In this document: positions 50,518 through 59,084 of the stretch, piece by piece | Layout of the letters: every line of letters starts with the position of its first letter | How positions within the stretch are numbered: the stretch's first letter is position 1 | Assembly (NCBI GenBank): GCA_036258055.1 | Contig: DATAEK010000061.1 | Span: forward strand, 1 to 64,000 | Direction of reading: 5' to 3' | From: DATAEK01 sp036258055 | GTDB lineage: Bacteria; Acidobacteriota; Vicinamibacteria; Vicinamibacterales; 2-12-FULL-66-21 | Length of the DNA stretch: 64,000 nt | Position numbers and translations under genes: made by a program | The notes under the pieces: model-generated | The model's database searches: none | What the model was told of the DNA's origin: nothing | Seen by the model: only the letters and a program-made list of their open reading frames with translations

Positions 50518-51354
50518 ATGACCGAAACCAGAATCACCGTCGCGCACAGTCCCGATTCCGACGACGCGTTCATGTTCTACGGCCTCGCCAGCGGCCAGGT
50601 CGACACCGGCGGCATCGTCGTCGATCAGGTGCTGTCGGACATCGAAACGCTCAATCGCGCGGCGTTCGAGGGCCGGTACGAAGTCACGGCCGTTTCGTTT
50701 CACGCCTACGCACACCTCGCGGACAAGTACGCGCTCCTGCCGCACGGCGCCAGCATGGGCGATAAGTACGGCCCCATTGTCGTGGCCCGTCAGGACGGCC
50801 CCAGGCAGGTCAAGGGCAGCCGCATCGCGATCCCCGGGACGATGACGACGGCCTATCTCGCGCTCCGAATCTACGAGCCGGACTTCGAGTTCACGGTGAT
50901 GCCGTTCGACGAGATCCAGCCCGCCGTGCGTGAAGGCCGGGCCGAAGCGGGCCTCCTGATTCATGAAGGCCAGCTCACCTACGCCGACGAGGGGCTGCGC
51001 AAGATCGTCGATCTTGGCGAGTGGTGGTCGGAACACACCGGCGGGCTGCCGCTGCCGCTCGGCGGGAACGTGATTCGTCGCGATCTCGGGCCGGAGATGA
51101 TCTCGAAGGTCTCGAAGATGCTGCACGACAGCATTGCGTACGCGCTGTCGCACCGCTCACAGGCGGTCGAGTACGCGCTGCAGTTCGGGCGCGGTCTCGA
51201 CCGCAGCCGCACCGACACCTTCGTCGGCATGTACGTCAACGATCTGACCCTCTCGTACGGCGACCGTGGCCGTCGCGCCGTGGAAAAGCTCATGAGCGAC
51301 GCGTTCGACAAAGGACTGATCACTCAGCGCGTCCCGGTCGAGTTCGCCGGGTAA
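50518..51354 (+). CDS. mqnD: MqnD-family 1,4-dihydroxy-6-naphthoate synthase
   Basis: 278 residues from ATG 50518. MqnD converts cyclic dehypoxanthinyl futalosine to 1,4-dihydroxy-6-naphthoate in the futalosine route to menaquinone. It has a periplasmic-binding-protein-like fold: VAHSPDSDDAFMFYGLASG at the start is diagnostic, then VSFHAYAHLADKYALLPHG, GTMTTAYLALRI, and AGLLIHEGQLTY with the family His. It starts 34 bases after otsB and may share its transcript. mqnE is 7 kb downstream. Confidence 0.9.
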   Translation: MTETRITVAHSPDSDDAFMFYGLASGQVDTGGIVVDQVLSDIETLNRAAFEGRYEVTAVSFHAYAHLADKYALLPHGASMGDKYGPIVVARQDGPRQVKGSRIAIPGTMTTAYLALRIYEPDFEFTVMPFDEIQPAVREGRAEAGLLIHEGQLTYADEGLRKIVDLGEWWSEHTGGLPLPLGGNVIRRDLGPEMISKVSKMLHDSIAYALSHRSQAVEYALQFGRGLDRSRTDTFVGMYVNDLTLSYGDRGRRAVEKLMSDAFDKGLITQRVPVEFAG

Positions 51355-51369
51355 CAGCAGGGCAGGAGA

Positions 51370-52056
51370 TCAGAAGAATTCTGATCTCGTTGTTTTGATA
51401 TCTGGAATCAAGTCAGCGAAGACGAAGCCGTCGCGTTCCACAACAGCGCCGGGAGACACCTCGATTCTCCGCGAGAACATCGGACCAGCAATGGCGCAGG
51501 TGTGAAACTCGCCGCGTTCGCCGCAGGGATCTGTCCCGTGAGGCAATTCCTCGAGTAGGCGGGCATCGTACCGTCGTCCGGCGAAGTTGGCGGGAAGGAC
51601 CCGCGGGTCGACACACGTCAAGACCGCTTCGAGGCCGCCCTCAATCATTTCCCTCGCCAGTGCTTCGGTCGGCTGATGCCAGAGCGGGAAGATCGGCGTC
51701 AGGCCGGTCCCGGCGAGGCGACCCTCGCGGTAACGCCGCACGTCTTCGAGAAACAGATCGCCGAACGCAGCGTGCGTGAATCCGTCGGCGACCGCCTGCT
51801 GCACGGCCGTCCCCATGCGTGCCTCGTATTCGTCGTTCGGACAGGGGTACGGCAGCGGCACGATGATGACGGGAAGGCCCGCCGCGAGTGCCTGCTCGCG
51901 TAGCACATCAGTTCGAACGCCATGCATGGCGACGCGATCCGCTTCCTGATTGATCGTGGTGAGCAGGGCCGCGGGCGTGCCGATGCCTTTAGCGCGCAGA
52001 ATGTGCAGCATCCACGCGCTGTCTTTGCCGCTGCTCCAGGAAACGAGGATCTTCAC
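51370..52056 (-). CDS. ATP-pyrophosphatase of the diphthine-ammonia ligase (Dph6/COG2102) type
   Basis: 228 residues from GTG 52056, overlapping the btuF stop (GTGA). The N-terminal PP-loop is ILVSWSSGKDSAWML. Later segments VDPRVLPANFAGRRYD, the Gly/Glu/Cys-containing CGERGEFHTCAI, and LIPDIKTT match the family. In eukaryotes Dph6 amidates diphthine on eEF2; bacteria do not make diphthamide, and bacterial members are often next to vitamin B12 transport genes. That context holds here, so a role in B12 uptake or adenosyl-moiety metabolism is inferred. Confidence 0.88.
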   Translation of the reverse strand: MKILVSWSSGKDSAWMLHILRAKGIGTPAALLTTINQEADRVAMHGVRTDVLREQALAAGLPVIIVPLPYPCPNDEYEARMGTAVQQAVADGFTHAAFGDLFLEDVRRYREGRLAGTGLTPIFPLWHQPTEALAREMIEGGLEAVLTCVDPRVLPANFAGRRYDARLLEELPHGTDPCGERGEFHTCAIAGPMFSRRIEVSPGAVVERDGFVFADLIPDIKTTRSEFF

Positions 52057-52958
52057 TTGAACGTGTCGGGGTGCAGCGCCCGTGCGAGCAGCTCCGTGCC
52101 TTCGGCGACGCGCGGGCCGGGAATGACGATCCGCGGATCCACGAGGACGCTGATGCGGTGCGTGCGCACGGCGGGTATAGCCGGAAGCGCGTCCCAGACC
52201 GCAGCCTCTTTCGTGACTGCGGTCTGATCGAGCGGACCCGCGCGGACTTCGAGGATCGCTTCCGGCTGGCGTGCCAGGACGAGCTCGGTCGTCGCCTGCA
52301 CCGACTCGCGCGCGATGTCCGCGAAGATGTTCTCGCCTCCCGCCGCGGTCAGCATGTCGTGCAGGAAGCCGCGTCCTCCGCTCGCATAAAGCCCGCGCAG
52401 CGTTCCCTGCTCGCGCCCGAACACCAGCAGGGTTCGCGGCCGTGATCTGCCGGCGACACGCCGCCGGATGTCGGACATCCGCTCGTCGATCTGGCGGACG
52501 AGGGTCGCCGCCTGCGTGGCGCGGCCGACGCGATCGCCAACGTGACGGATCGTTGCCGTGACACCCGCGAGGCCCTCGTGCCGATAGCTGTAGATGGGGA
52601 TGCCGGCTCGCGTCAGCTGCGCGATCAGGTCCTCCTGACTGCCGTAAACGATGACCAGGTCGGGCTTGAGCGCCAGAATGCGTTCGAGGTTGGGATCGAG
52701 CAGTGCCCCCACGCGCTCGAGCCCCTTCACCTCTGAAGGGTACTCGTCGAAGCTGCTGACCGCGATGACCTGTGGTCCCGCACCGATCGCGAACAGCATC
52801 TCGGTGACGGCTGGGATGAGCGAGATGATGCGTGACGGTCGTGCTCCCTGTGCGGCAGCCGGTGTCGCGGATCTCGGTGTTGCGAGCGCGGTCAGCAGCG
52901 CGAGGAAGACGATCCCGGATATCCAACGCGGTCGGCGCATACGCGAGCTCGCTCTCAT
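52053..52958 (-). CDS. btuF: Cobalamin ABC transporter substrate-binding protein
   Basis: 301 residues with a signal peptide at about 12-37. The fold is the class III metal/B12 binding protein: SRIISLIPAVTEMLFAIGAGPQVIAVSSFDEYP, LDPNLERILALKPDLVIVYG, a long linking helix, then GGRGFLHDMLTAAGGENIFAD and EAILEVRAGP. Metal or B12 specificity comes from context: a riboswitch-led btuB, two ABC genes and a PP-loop enzyme. It starts ten bases after the btuC stop. Confidence 0.92.
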   Translation of the reverse strand: MRASSRMRRPRWISGIVFLALLTALATPRSATPAAAQGARPSRIISLIPAVTEMLFAIGAGPQVIAVSSFDEYPSEVKGLERVGALLDPNLERILALKPDLVIVYGSQEDLIAQLTRAGIPIYSYRHEGLAGVTATIRHVGDRVGRATQAATLVRQIDERMSDIRRRVAGRSRPRTLLVFGREQGTLRGLYASGGRGFLHDMLTAAGGENIFADIARESVQATTELVLARQPEAILEVRAGPLDQTAVTKEAAVWDALPAIPAVRTHRISVLVDPRIVIPGPRVAEGTELLARALHPDTFK

Positions 52959-52968
52959 GATCAGCCGG

Positions 52969-53976
52969 CTACGTTTTGCGAACGAGCAGCCAGAGAAAAA
53001 ACGGTCCGCCGATGAGCGCCGTGATCACGCCGACCGGCAGTTCAACGGGCGCCATTACCGTTCGTGCGAGCACGTCGCAGGCCACGAGGAACGCCGCACC
53101 GAAGAGCGCGGACGCCGGCAGTACGATCCGATGATCCGAGCCGACCATCAGCCGGACGAGGTGCGGCACGACGATTCCGATGAACCCGATCGGACCGCCC
53201 ACCGAGACGGCGGCGCCCGTCGCCAGAGACGCGCTGAAGAAGGCGGCGCGCTGTGCCCGCACCACCTCGACTCCTCGCATTTCGGCGCTATCGGTTCCCA
53301 GGCTCAGCAGGTTCAACGGTCGCGCCAGCCAGGCAAATACGGTAAACGAGACGATGGCCAGCGGCAACGACACGAGCAGCGGCTGATACGCGCTGACGTC
53401 GAGATCCCCCATCAGCCAGCGCAGCGATCGATAGGTCTCCGCGAAGTCCGCGAAGTACTGCACGAACAGGATCAGCGCAGAGAAGAACGCGTTCAAAGTG
53501 ACGCCCGCGAGCAGGAGCACGTTCGTGGAGAGGCCGCGCCGACGCGCACGGGCGAGCGCGTAGACGATCGCGACGGCCCCGAGCGAGCCGGCGAAGCTGG
53601 CGGCGGACACAGACATCAGGCCGGCCAATCCGGCCGATCCTCCGAACGTGATCGCGAGCATGGCGCCGAGCGCGGCGCCGGCGGAGACGCCCAGCGTGAA
53701 TGGGGTGGCGAGCGGGTTGCGAAGCAGTCCCTGGAACACGACACCGGCCGACGCGAGTGACGCCCCGACCAGCGCACCGGCCAGCGTGCGTGGCAAACGC
53801 GCGACGAAGAAAATCTGCGCGTCGACGTTGTCCCTGAAAGGGATGGAGGGATCGAACGCGCGGCCGAGACTGACGTGCGTCGATCCGATGAGCGGCGAGC
53901 CGATGATGGAAATGATCGCGAGCGCGCCGAAGCCGGCAACCGAGACGAGCAGGCGGGCGCGGACGGTTCGGCTCAC
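52969..53976 (-). CDS. btuC: Cobalamin ABC transporter permease (FecCD/BtuC)
   Basis: 335 residues, about ten membrane helices. Family signatures are RLPRTLAGALVGASLASAGVVFQGLLRNPLATPFTLGVSAGAALGA (in pieces), the cytoplasmic-loop VEVVRAQRAAF that contacts the ATPase, and VGGPIGFIGIVVPHLVRLMVG near the end. The start overlaps the ATPase gene's end by four bases. B12 specificity is from context, since FecCD permeases also carry ferric siderophores. Confidence 0.94.
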   Translation of the reverse strand: MSRTVRARLLVSVAGFGALAIISIIGSPLIGSTHVSLGRAFDPSIPFRDNVDAQIFFVARLPRTLAGALVGASLASAGVVFQGLLRNPLATPFTLGVSAGAALGAMLAITFGGSAGLAGLMSVSAASFAGSLGAVAIVYALARARRRGLSTNVLLLAGVTLNAFFSALILFVQYFADFAETYRSLRWLMGDLDVSAYQPLLVSLPLAIVSFTVFAWLARPLNLLSLGTDSAEMRGVEVVRAQRAAFFSASLATGAAVSVGGPIGFIGIVVPHLVRLMVGSDHRIVLPASALFGAAFLVACDVLARTVMAPVELPVGVITALIGGPFFLWLLVRKT

Positions 53977-54812
53977 CGAACGCGATCCTCCCCGGCGCGG
54001 CGAATGGGTACGACGACGAGATGTCCGGCCGAGACATGAAGATGAACATCTGCTTCGACGCCGTAGAGCCGCCGGATGAGATCCGGCGTGAGGACATCAG
54101 CGGTAGCGCCTGAAGCGAGTACGGCGCCCTCCTTCAGCAAGACGAGCGATCGGCACAGGCTTGCCGCGAAGTTGAGGTCGTGGGTCGAGATGACAATCGA
54201 CAGCGGCCTCCGCCGTTGAAGCTCCCGAAGCAACGATGCGACCTCGAGTTGATACTCGAGGTCGAGCGCGGCGGTCGGCTCGTCGAGGAGAAGCACGGGC
54301 TGGGTGTCAGCGTGTGTGGTTCCAAGCTGCGCGAGCGCGGATGCGATGATCACCCGTTGCTTTTCTCCGCCGCTGAGCGTGGAGAATAGCCGGTCCTCGA
54401 ACGCTGCCGTTCCGGTCGCCTCGAGCGCCTGACGGGCGTGTTGAAGATCCGACGGCCCCTCGAGCTCGAACGCGCCGAGGTGCGGGTACCGCCCCATCAA
54501 CACCATTTCGAGGACGGTGTAGTCGAACGCGAGGTGGGTCTCCTGCGGAACGACCGCCATCCGTCTCGCGAGACGCGTTCGAGGAATCCGCGCGAGGTCC
54601 GTCCCATCGAGTCTGACCAGCCCGGCCGACGGCACGCGGGTGCCAGCGAGGATCCGCAGCAGCGTGGTTTTGCCGGAACCGTTCGGGCCGAGAATGCCGA
54701 CGAACCCGCTGTCGGGGACCTCGAGAGAGACGCCTCGAAGAACGGGCGTCTCTCCGTAGCCGAACGTGACGTCAGCGGCCTGCAGCAACGCGCAATCCCG
54801 CGTAAGCCCCAC
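53973..54812 (-). CDS. btuD: Cobalamin ABC transporter ATPase
   Basis: 279 residues. Walker A is GPNGSGKTT (about 43-51), the Q-loop lies in AVVPQETHL, the signature is LSGGEKQRV, Walker B is PVLLLDEPTAALDLEYQ, and the His switch is in ISTHDLNFAA. The family match is FecE/BtuD. It overlaps the end of btuB by 41 bases and the start of btuC by four. A short C-terminal extension (about 225-279) carries a His-rich HLHVSAGHLVVVPI region of unknown role. Confidence 0.94.
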   Translation of the reverse strand: MGLTRDCALLQAADVTFGYGETPVLRGVSLEVPDSGFVGILGPNGSGKTTLLRILAGTRVPSAGLVRLDGTDLARIPRTRLARRMAVVPQETHLAFDYTVLEMVLMGRYPHLGAFELEGPSDLQHARQALEATGTAAFEDRLFSTLSGGEKQRVIIASALAQLGTTHADTQPVLLLDEPTAALDLEYQLEVASLLRELQRRRPLSIVISTHDLNFAASLCRSLVLLKEGAVLASGATADVLTPDLIRRLYGVEADVHLHVSAGHLVVVPIRRAGEDRVR

Positions 54813-57030
54813 GGCCGAGAGCGGGGTACCCGAGCACTTCTTCGTACGCGCGATCGAAGATGTTCGTCACGCGGCCGTAGATCTCAATGTGCGGCACGAG
54901 CCTGAACGAGGCGCCCACGTTCCAGACTGCGTAACCCGGATTCTCGAACATGCCGCCGGAGGCGCCGAGCGTCGGTTCGACGTCCACCATCTCTCCGCGT
55001 CCGCCGCCCTGCACGAACCCGGTCAGTCGCCCGGCCTGGAGGAGCGCATCAACCGAAAACACATGCGTGGGACGCCGCAACAGCTGGTCGCCGGGCACGA
55101 ACGGCCGCGGCGCGCCGTCCCCGCTGTCAACCGCGAGGATCTCCGTGTTCAGGAACGTGTATCCCACGCGCAACTCCAGGTCCAGCGGCACGTGGCCGCT
55201 GCGCCGCGCGCGAAGCGTTGCGGCCGTCTCCAGTCCAGCTGCGCGAGCGTTGGAGATGTTGTCGGTCAGATACCGGCTGGATCCTTGGAACGAGCCGACT
55301 GCCACAATCAAGTCGTCGTAGCGGTTGAAGAACGCCGTCGCTTCGAGGAGGACGTGACCGGCCATGAATGACTGATCGATCCCCGCGTCGAAGCTCTTGC
55401 TGCGCTCCGGCTTGAGCGACGGGTTGTCGGTGAAGGCAATCTCGAATGCGTCGGGCGGGCGAATGCCGGTTCCGGCCGAGCCCCGCACCTTCGTGAAGTT
55501 CCCCCCAGTCGAGTGAACGAACCAGGCGATCGCAATCTTCGGATTCGCCGACACGACCGTGTCATCGCCAAAGTCCGGGCGCAGCCCGAAAGAACCTCCA
55601 GGCAGCGCATCGCGGGTGATGCGATCGACGCGTACGCCACCCGTCAGAAATACGCGCGCGGCGTGATGCCACCGCGCTTCGGCGAAGACGCCGGTCAGGC
55701 CGCGCTCGACAGGAACCTCGCTGGCGCTGCCGTCGGTAATGAACGTGCTGTTCGCGCGTTCGTGTTGATACTCCAGACCGGCCGAACCTTCGAGATCGCT
55801 CGAGGCCCGCAGATCGATTTGGCCGCGCGCGCTGGTGCGTCGTGAGGACGACGTCGACGGCCCGAACGTATCCACGAACTCGTCGTCGATGCTCGAGTGC
55901 GCTGCCTGCACCTGGACGCGGACGCGGCTGTTGATTGGTGCCGCACCTGAGAGGGACGCCAGCCATCGTTCATCGTTCCCGCGGGCGACGGAATTGATAC
56001 CCTCAAAGACCCCAGCAGGGTTCGAACCAAAGGGCCCAGGGAACCCGCGTTCGTCGCGCAGGTAATTCACGTCAGCGCGGAGACCGGCGCCGGCTCTTGG
56101 CGTCCAGCCGATGCCGCCCGCCACGCTGTGCCGCGTGTAGTCGTCGTTGACGACCGTCTCGCCAGCCGGTGCGATCTCGCCGTTCATTCCGTCGGTTGCA
56201 AGCCGCTCGGCGGCGAGGCCCCACTGCCAGGTGTCGATTCCGCCCGCTGTCGACGCGATCAGCCGGCTCGTCCCGAAGCTGCCGCCCTCGACCGAACCCT
56301 CGACTGACGGCGGACCGCCGCGCTTCGTAATGACGCGAATCACCGATCCAATGGCATTTGACCCGTACAACGCGCTCTGCGGTCCGCGAACGATCTCGAT
56401 GCGATCGATGTTTGCGATCGGGACGTGCGCGAAATCATATCCGCCACCGAAGGCATTCGCCTGAACACCGTCGACGAAGACGAGCGAGTAATCTGACTCA
56501 CCGCCGCGGGGAAAGACTGACGTGATCGCTCCGCGGCCGCCCGATGCGGCGACGGACAGGCCAGGGACGACGCGCAGCGCGTCACCGAGACTTTCGACCT
56601 GGTGCGCCTCGAGCTGTTCACCGGTGATCACCGTGACACTCGATGAGGTCGTGGTCAGCGGGATGTCGGTTTGCGATGCCGACACCAGCATCGATTCTGA
56701 GATGGCGCTCACCGCGAGCGTGATCGTGCCGACCTCGTGGCTCTCTGTGTCACCGGTGATTTTCAGCGGCTCCGAGCGGAAACCGTCGAGGGCGACCCGC
56801 AGCTCGAAGCTGCCGTTGCTGGGCGCCTGGACGGCGAACTGACCGTCGCCGTCCGTAACTGCGCTGGCGACGATCGATGTGCCCTGGACGAGAAGGATCG
56901 TGGCGCCTGGCGCGGCGCGGCCATCGGGATCGACGACGCGGCCGATAACCGGACCCGCGAGCGCGACCTGAACGAGAGAGGTGAAAACGATGAAGGAAAG
57001 AAGGATCGATCGGACGAGCGATGTCTGCAC
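54772..57030 (-). CDS. btuB: TonB-dependent cobalamin receptor
   Basis: 752 residues from GTG 57030, preceded by AAGGAG at 57040-57035 and starting a signal peptide. A short carboxypeptidase-regulatory-like domain (about 26-105, VIGRVVDPDGRAAPGATILL) precedes the plug (SSSVTVITGEQLEAHQVESLGDALRVVPGL, LVFVDGVQANAF, IDRIEIVRGPQSALYGSNAIGSVIRVITKRG). The rest is a 22-stranded barrel ending in VTNIFDRAYEEVLGYP and a final strand. A cobalamin riboswitch lies directly upstream, which supports B12 rather than siderophore. It leads the btuB-D-C-F-ATPase operon. Confidence 0.94.
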   Translation of the reverse strand: MQTSLVRSILLSFIVFTSLVQVALAGPVIGRVVDPDGRAAPGATILLVQGTSIVASAVTDGDGQFAVQAPSNGSFELRVALDGFRSEPLKITGDTESHEVGTITLAVSAISESMLVSASQTDIPLTTTSSSVTVITGEQLEAHQVESLGDALRVVPGLSVAASGGRGAITSVFPRGGESDYSLVFVDGVQANAFGGGYDFAHVPIANIDRIEIVRGPQSALYGSNAIGSVIRVITKRGGPPSVEGSVEGGSFGTSRLIASTAGGIDTWQWGLAAERLATDGMNGEIAPAGETVVNDDYTRHSVAGGIGWTPRAGAGLRADVNYLRDERGFPGPFGSNPAGVFEGINSVARGNDERWLASLSGAAPINSRVRVQVQAAHSSIDDEFVDTFGPSTSSSRRTSARGQIDLRASSDLEGSAGLEYQHERANSTFITDGSASEVPVERGLTGVFAEARWHHAARVFLTGGVRVDRITRDALPGGSFGLRPDFGDDTVVSANPKIAIAWFVHSTGGNFTKVRGSAGTGIRPPDAFEIAFTDNPSLKPERSKSFDAGIDQSFMAGHVLLEATAFFNRYDDLIVAVGSFQGSSRYLTDNISNARAAGLETAATLRARRSGHVPLDLELRVGYTFLNTEILAVDSGDGAPRPFVPGDQLLRRPTHVFSVDALLQAGRLTGFVQGGGRGEMVDVEPTLGASGGMFENPGYAVWNVGASFRLVPHIEIYGRVTNIFDRAYEEVLGYPALGRGAYAGLRVAAGR

Positions 57031-57065
57031 GGGACTCCTTCTCGGCGTGCTGTCGCGCCGATGAA

Positions 57066-57290
57066 AAGGACGGCCCGGCGCCAGGTATCCTGGCTCGCGG
57101 ATCGCTGCCCCATCACCACGCCTTCCCACACGTCTGCACCCGGCATGAGCGCCGGGTCGTGCAGTGGCGGCCGGTCGGAACCGGCATCGGGCGATGGAAC
57201 TCCCCGCTTACAGTGGCGGCACCGCGGGGGCTTCACACCCCACTTCGCGTGGTCGCCGGGCAGAAGCAGCGCGTCAGCACTGCCTCGGCG
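57066..57290 (-). ncRNA. Cobalamin (AdoCbl) riboswitch upstream of btuB
   Basis: Minus strand contains in order the core GGTGTGAAGCCCCC, CCGCCACTGTAAGCGGGG, the short box GCCACTG, and the B12 box AGCCAGGATACCTGGC (57095-57080). These match the conserved pieces of the cobalamin riboswitch. Downstream, TCGGCG and CGCCGA can form a small hairpin just before the AAGGAG (57040-57035), a candidate for control of translation. A -10-like TATACT lies at 57310-57305. Confidence 0.95.
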
Positions 57291-57407
57291 TCAATGGTCC
57301 GGCGAGTATAGCACGCGTTGCTCCTTCTGCTGTGTTTCCAGTAAGATAGAGTGTTTGGCGACTGCCCCACCGGAGCCGGAGTTGCGGCCGTCGCCCGACG
57401 AGGATGC

Positions 57408-57908
57408 ATGAGCAAGAGCTCGATCATCACGACCCGGAACACCCCGCCGGAAGGGGTGTCAGCCACGAGCGGAGGGATGCTCGTACGGGCCGAACTCATG
57501 GCTGTCGAGACCACCGAGCGCCTCGAGCTCATCGACCTCACCGCGCAGATCCAGGCGTTCGTCCGGAGCTCCGGCATCCGTGAAGGCGTGGTCAGCGTCT
57601 GGTCGATGCACACGACCTTCGCTCTGTTCATCAACGAAGCGCAGGCGGCGCTGCACGCCGACATCAAGCAGTTGCTCGGCCGTCTGGTCGAGCGCGAAGC
57701 ATCCTGGTTGCACAACGATCCTGAACATTCGGACTGCGATCGCATGAACGCCGATGCGCACTTGCGCGCAATCATGCTCGGTCACAGCCTGACGCTGCAG
57801 GTCAGCGCCGGCGACGTCGTGCTCGGACAATGGCAGCGGGTCCTGTCCGCGGAGCTCGACGGGCCCCGATCGCGGACCGTCCGGGTGCAGGTGATGGGCA
57901 TTGGCTGA
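57408..57908 (+). CDS. yjbQ: YjbQ/UPF0047 family protein
   Basis: 166 residues from ATG 57408, preceded by AGGATG. The family has been described as secondary thiamine-phosphate synthase. Signatures are VVSVWSMHTTFALFINE, ASWLHNDPEHSDCDRMNADAHLRAI (catalytic-site His and acidic residues, in pieces), and SAGDVVLGQWQRVLSAELDGPR. A poorly conserved extension of ~35 residues precedes the domain. It ends two bases from the ATG of mqnE and could share its transcript. Confidence 0.92.
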   Translation: MSKSSIITTRNTPPEGVSATSGGMLVRAELMAVETTERLELIDLTAQIQAFVRSSGIREGVVSVWSMHTTFALFINEAQAALHADIKQLLGRLVEREASWLHNDPEHSDCDRMNADAHLRAIMLGHSLTLQVSAGDVVLGQWQRVLSAELDGPRSRTVRVQVMGIG

Positions 57909-57909
57909 T

Positions 57910-59049
57910 ATGCGCGATCGTCTCGAGCGTTGCGGTCTCGGCGAGGTCGTCGCGAAAGTCGACGCCGGTGTCAGGCTCGATCTCGAGGACGGCGTCCGCC
58001 TGTTCGAGTGCCCGGATCTGCTCGCGCTGGGGTGGCTGGCGAACCGCGAGCGGGAGCGTCGTCACGAGGACCGGACCTACTACAACTACAACATCCGGAT
58101 CGAAGCGACGAACGTCTGCGTGGCGAGCTGCCTGTTCTGCTCGTTCGCGCGGCTCAAGCCCGGCGATCCCGGTTCGTACACCATGGCGCTCGACGAAGCG
58201 TGGGACAAGCTTCGCGTGCGCGCCGACCAGCCGCTGACTGAAATCCACGTCGTCAACGGCCTGCATCCGGATCTGCCGTTCGACTACTACAAGGATCTAC
58301 TCCGCGGGTTCAAGCGGATCCGGCCGAACATTCACTTGAAGTGCTTCACGGCCGTCGAGATCGCGTTCTTCGCCGACTTGTATGGCATGACCGACGAACA
58401 GGTCCTGCGGGAGCTCCAGGCGGTCGGCCTCGACTCACTGCCCGGCGGCGGCGCGGAGATCTTCGCTGAGCGCGTGCGACGCAAGATCTGTCACGACAAG
58501 TGCGGTACCGATCGCTACCTCGAGATTCACCGTCTCGCGCACGGCCTGGGCATGCGCTCGAACGTGACGATGATCTACGGCCACATCGAGACGATGGAGG
58601 AACGCGTCGATCACATGATCAGGACGCGTGAACTCCAGGACCGGACGGGCGGGCTTCAAGCATTCATTCCGCTCGCGTTTCACCCCGACAACAACCAGAT
58701 GCGCAAGTTGCCGGCCCCGAGCGCGACGGACACGCTCCGTGTACACGCCGTCGCGCGGCTGATGTGCGACAACATTCCGCACGTGAAGGCATTCTGGATT
58801 GCGAGTGGTGTGGACGTGGCGCAGATCGCGCTCTGGTTCGGCGTCGACGATCTCGACGGTACCGTGCAGGAAGAGAAGATCTACCACATGGCCGGCGCGC
58901 GAACGCCGGAGGCGATGACCCCGTCCGCGATTCGCCGGCTCATCCGCAGTGCCGGCCGCGCGCCTATCGAGCGCGACACCCTCTACAACGTCGTCACCGG
59001 ACCCGAGGCGCCGGATGAGGTTCCCGCGAAGGTCGCTCTGGTACAGTAA
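57910..59049 (+). CDS. mqnE: Aminofutalosine synthase MqnE (radical SAM)
   Basis: 379 residues from ATG 57910; a TTG at 57901 overlapping the yjbQ stop is an alternative. MqnE joins 3-[(1-carboxyvinyl)oxy]benzoate and SAM to make 6-amino-6-deoxyfutalosine. The radical-SAM cluster motif is CVASCLFCSF (CxxxCxxC, about 73-80). Then come EIHVVNGLHPDLPFDYY, LPGGGAEIFAERVRRKI, HGLGMRSNVTMIYGHIE and IPLAFHPDNNQMRKL, all characteristic of MqnE/MqnC. Length and the LPGGGAEIF signature favour MqnE over MqnC. A separate start for nadA follows 35 bases downstream. Confidence 0.94.
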   Translation: MRDRLERCGLGEVVAKVDAGVRLDLEDGVRLFECPDLLALGWLANRERERRHEDRTYYNYNIRIEATNVCVASCLFCSFARLKPGDPGSYTMALDEAWDKLRVRADQPLTEIHVVNGLHPDLPFDYYKDLLRGFKRIRPNIHLKCFTAVEIAFFADLYGMTDEQVLRELQAVGLDSLPGGGAEIFAERVRRKICHDKCGTDRYLEIHRLAHGLGMRSNVTMIYGHIETMEERVDHMIRTRELQDRTGGLQAFIPLAFHPDNNQMRKLPAPSATDTLRVHAVARLMCDNIPHVKAFWIASGVDVAQIALWFGVDDLDGTVQEEKIYHMAGARTPEAMTPSAIRRLIRSAGRAPIERDTLYNVVTGPEAPDEVPAKVALVQ

Positions 59050-59084
59050 TTGCGGTATCGGTAGGGTAACCTCCGATCAATCAG

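Noticed and set aside
52057..52926. Upstream extension of the ATP-pyrophosphatase frame to 52926
   Set aside because: It runs opposite-phase through btuF; the PP-loop domain starts at GTG 52056 with a normal overlap.
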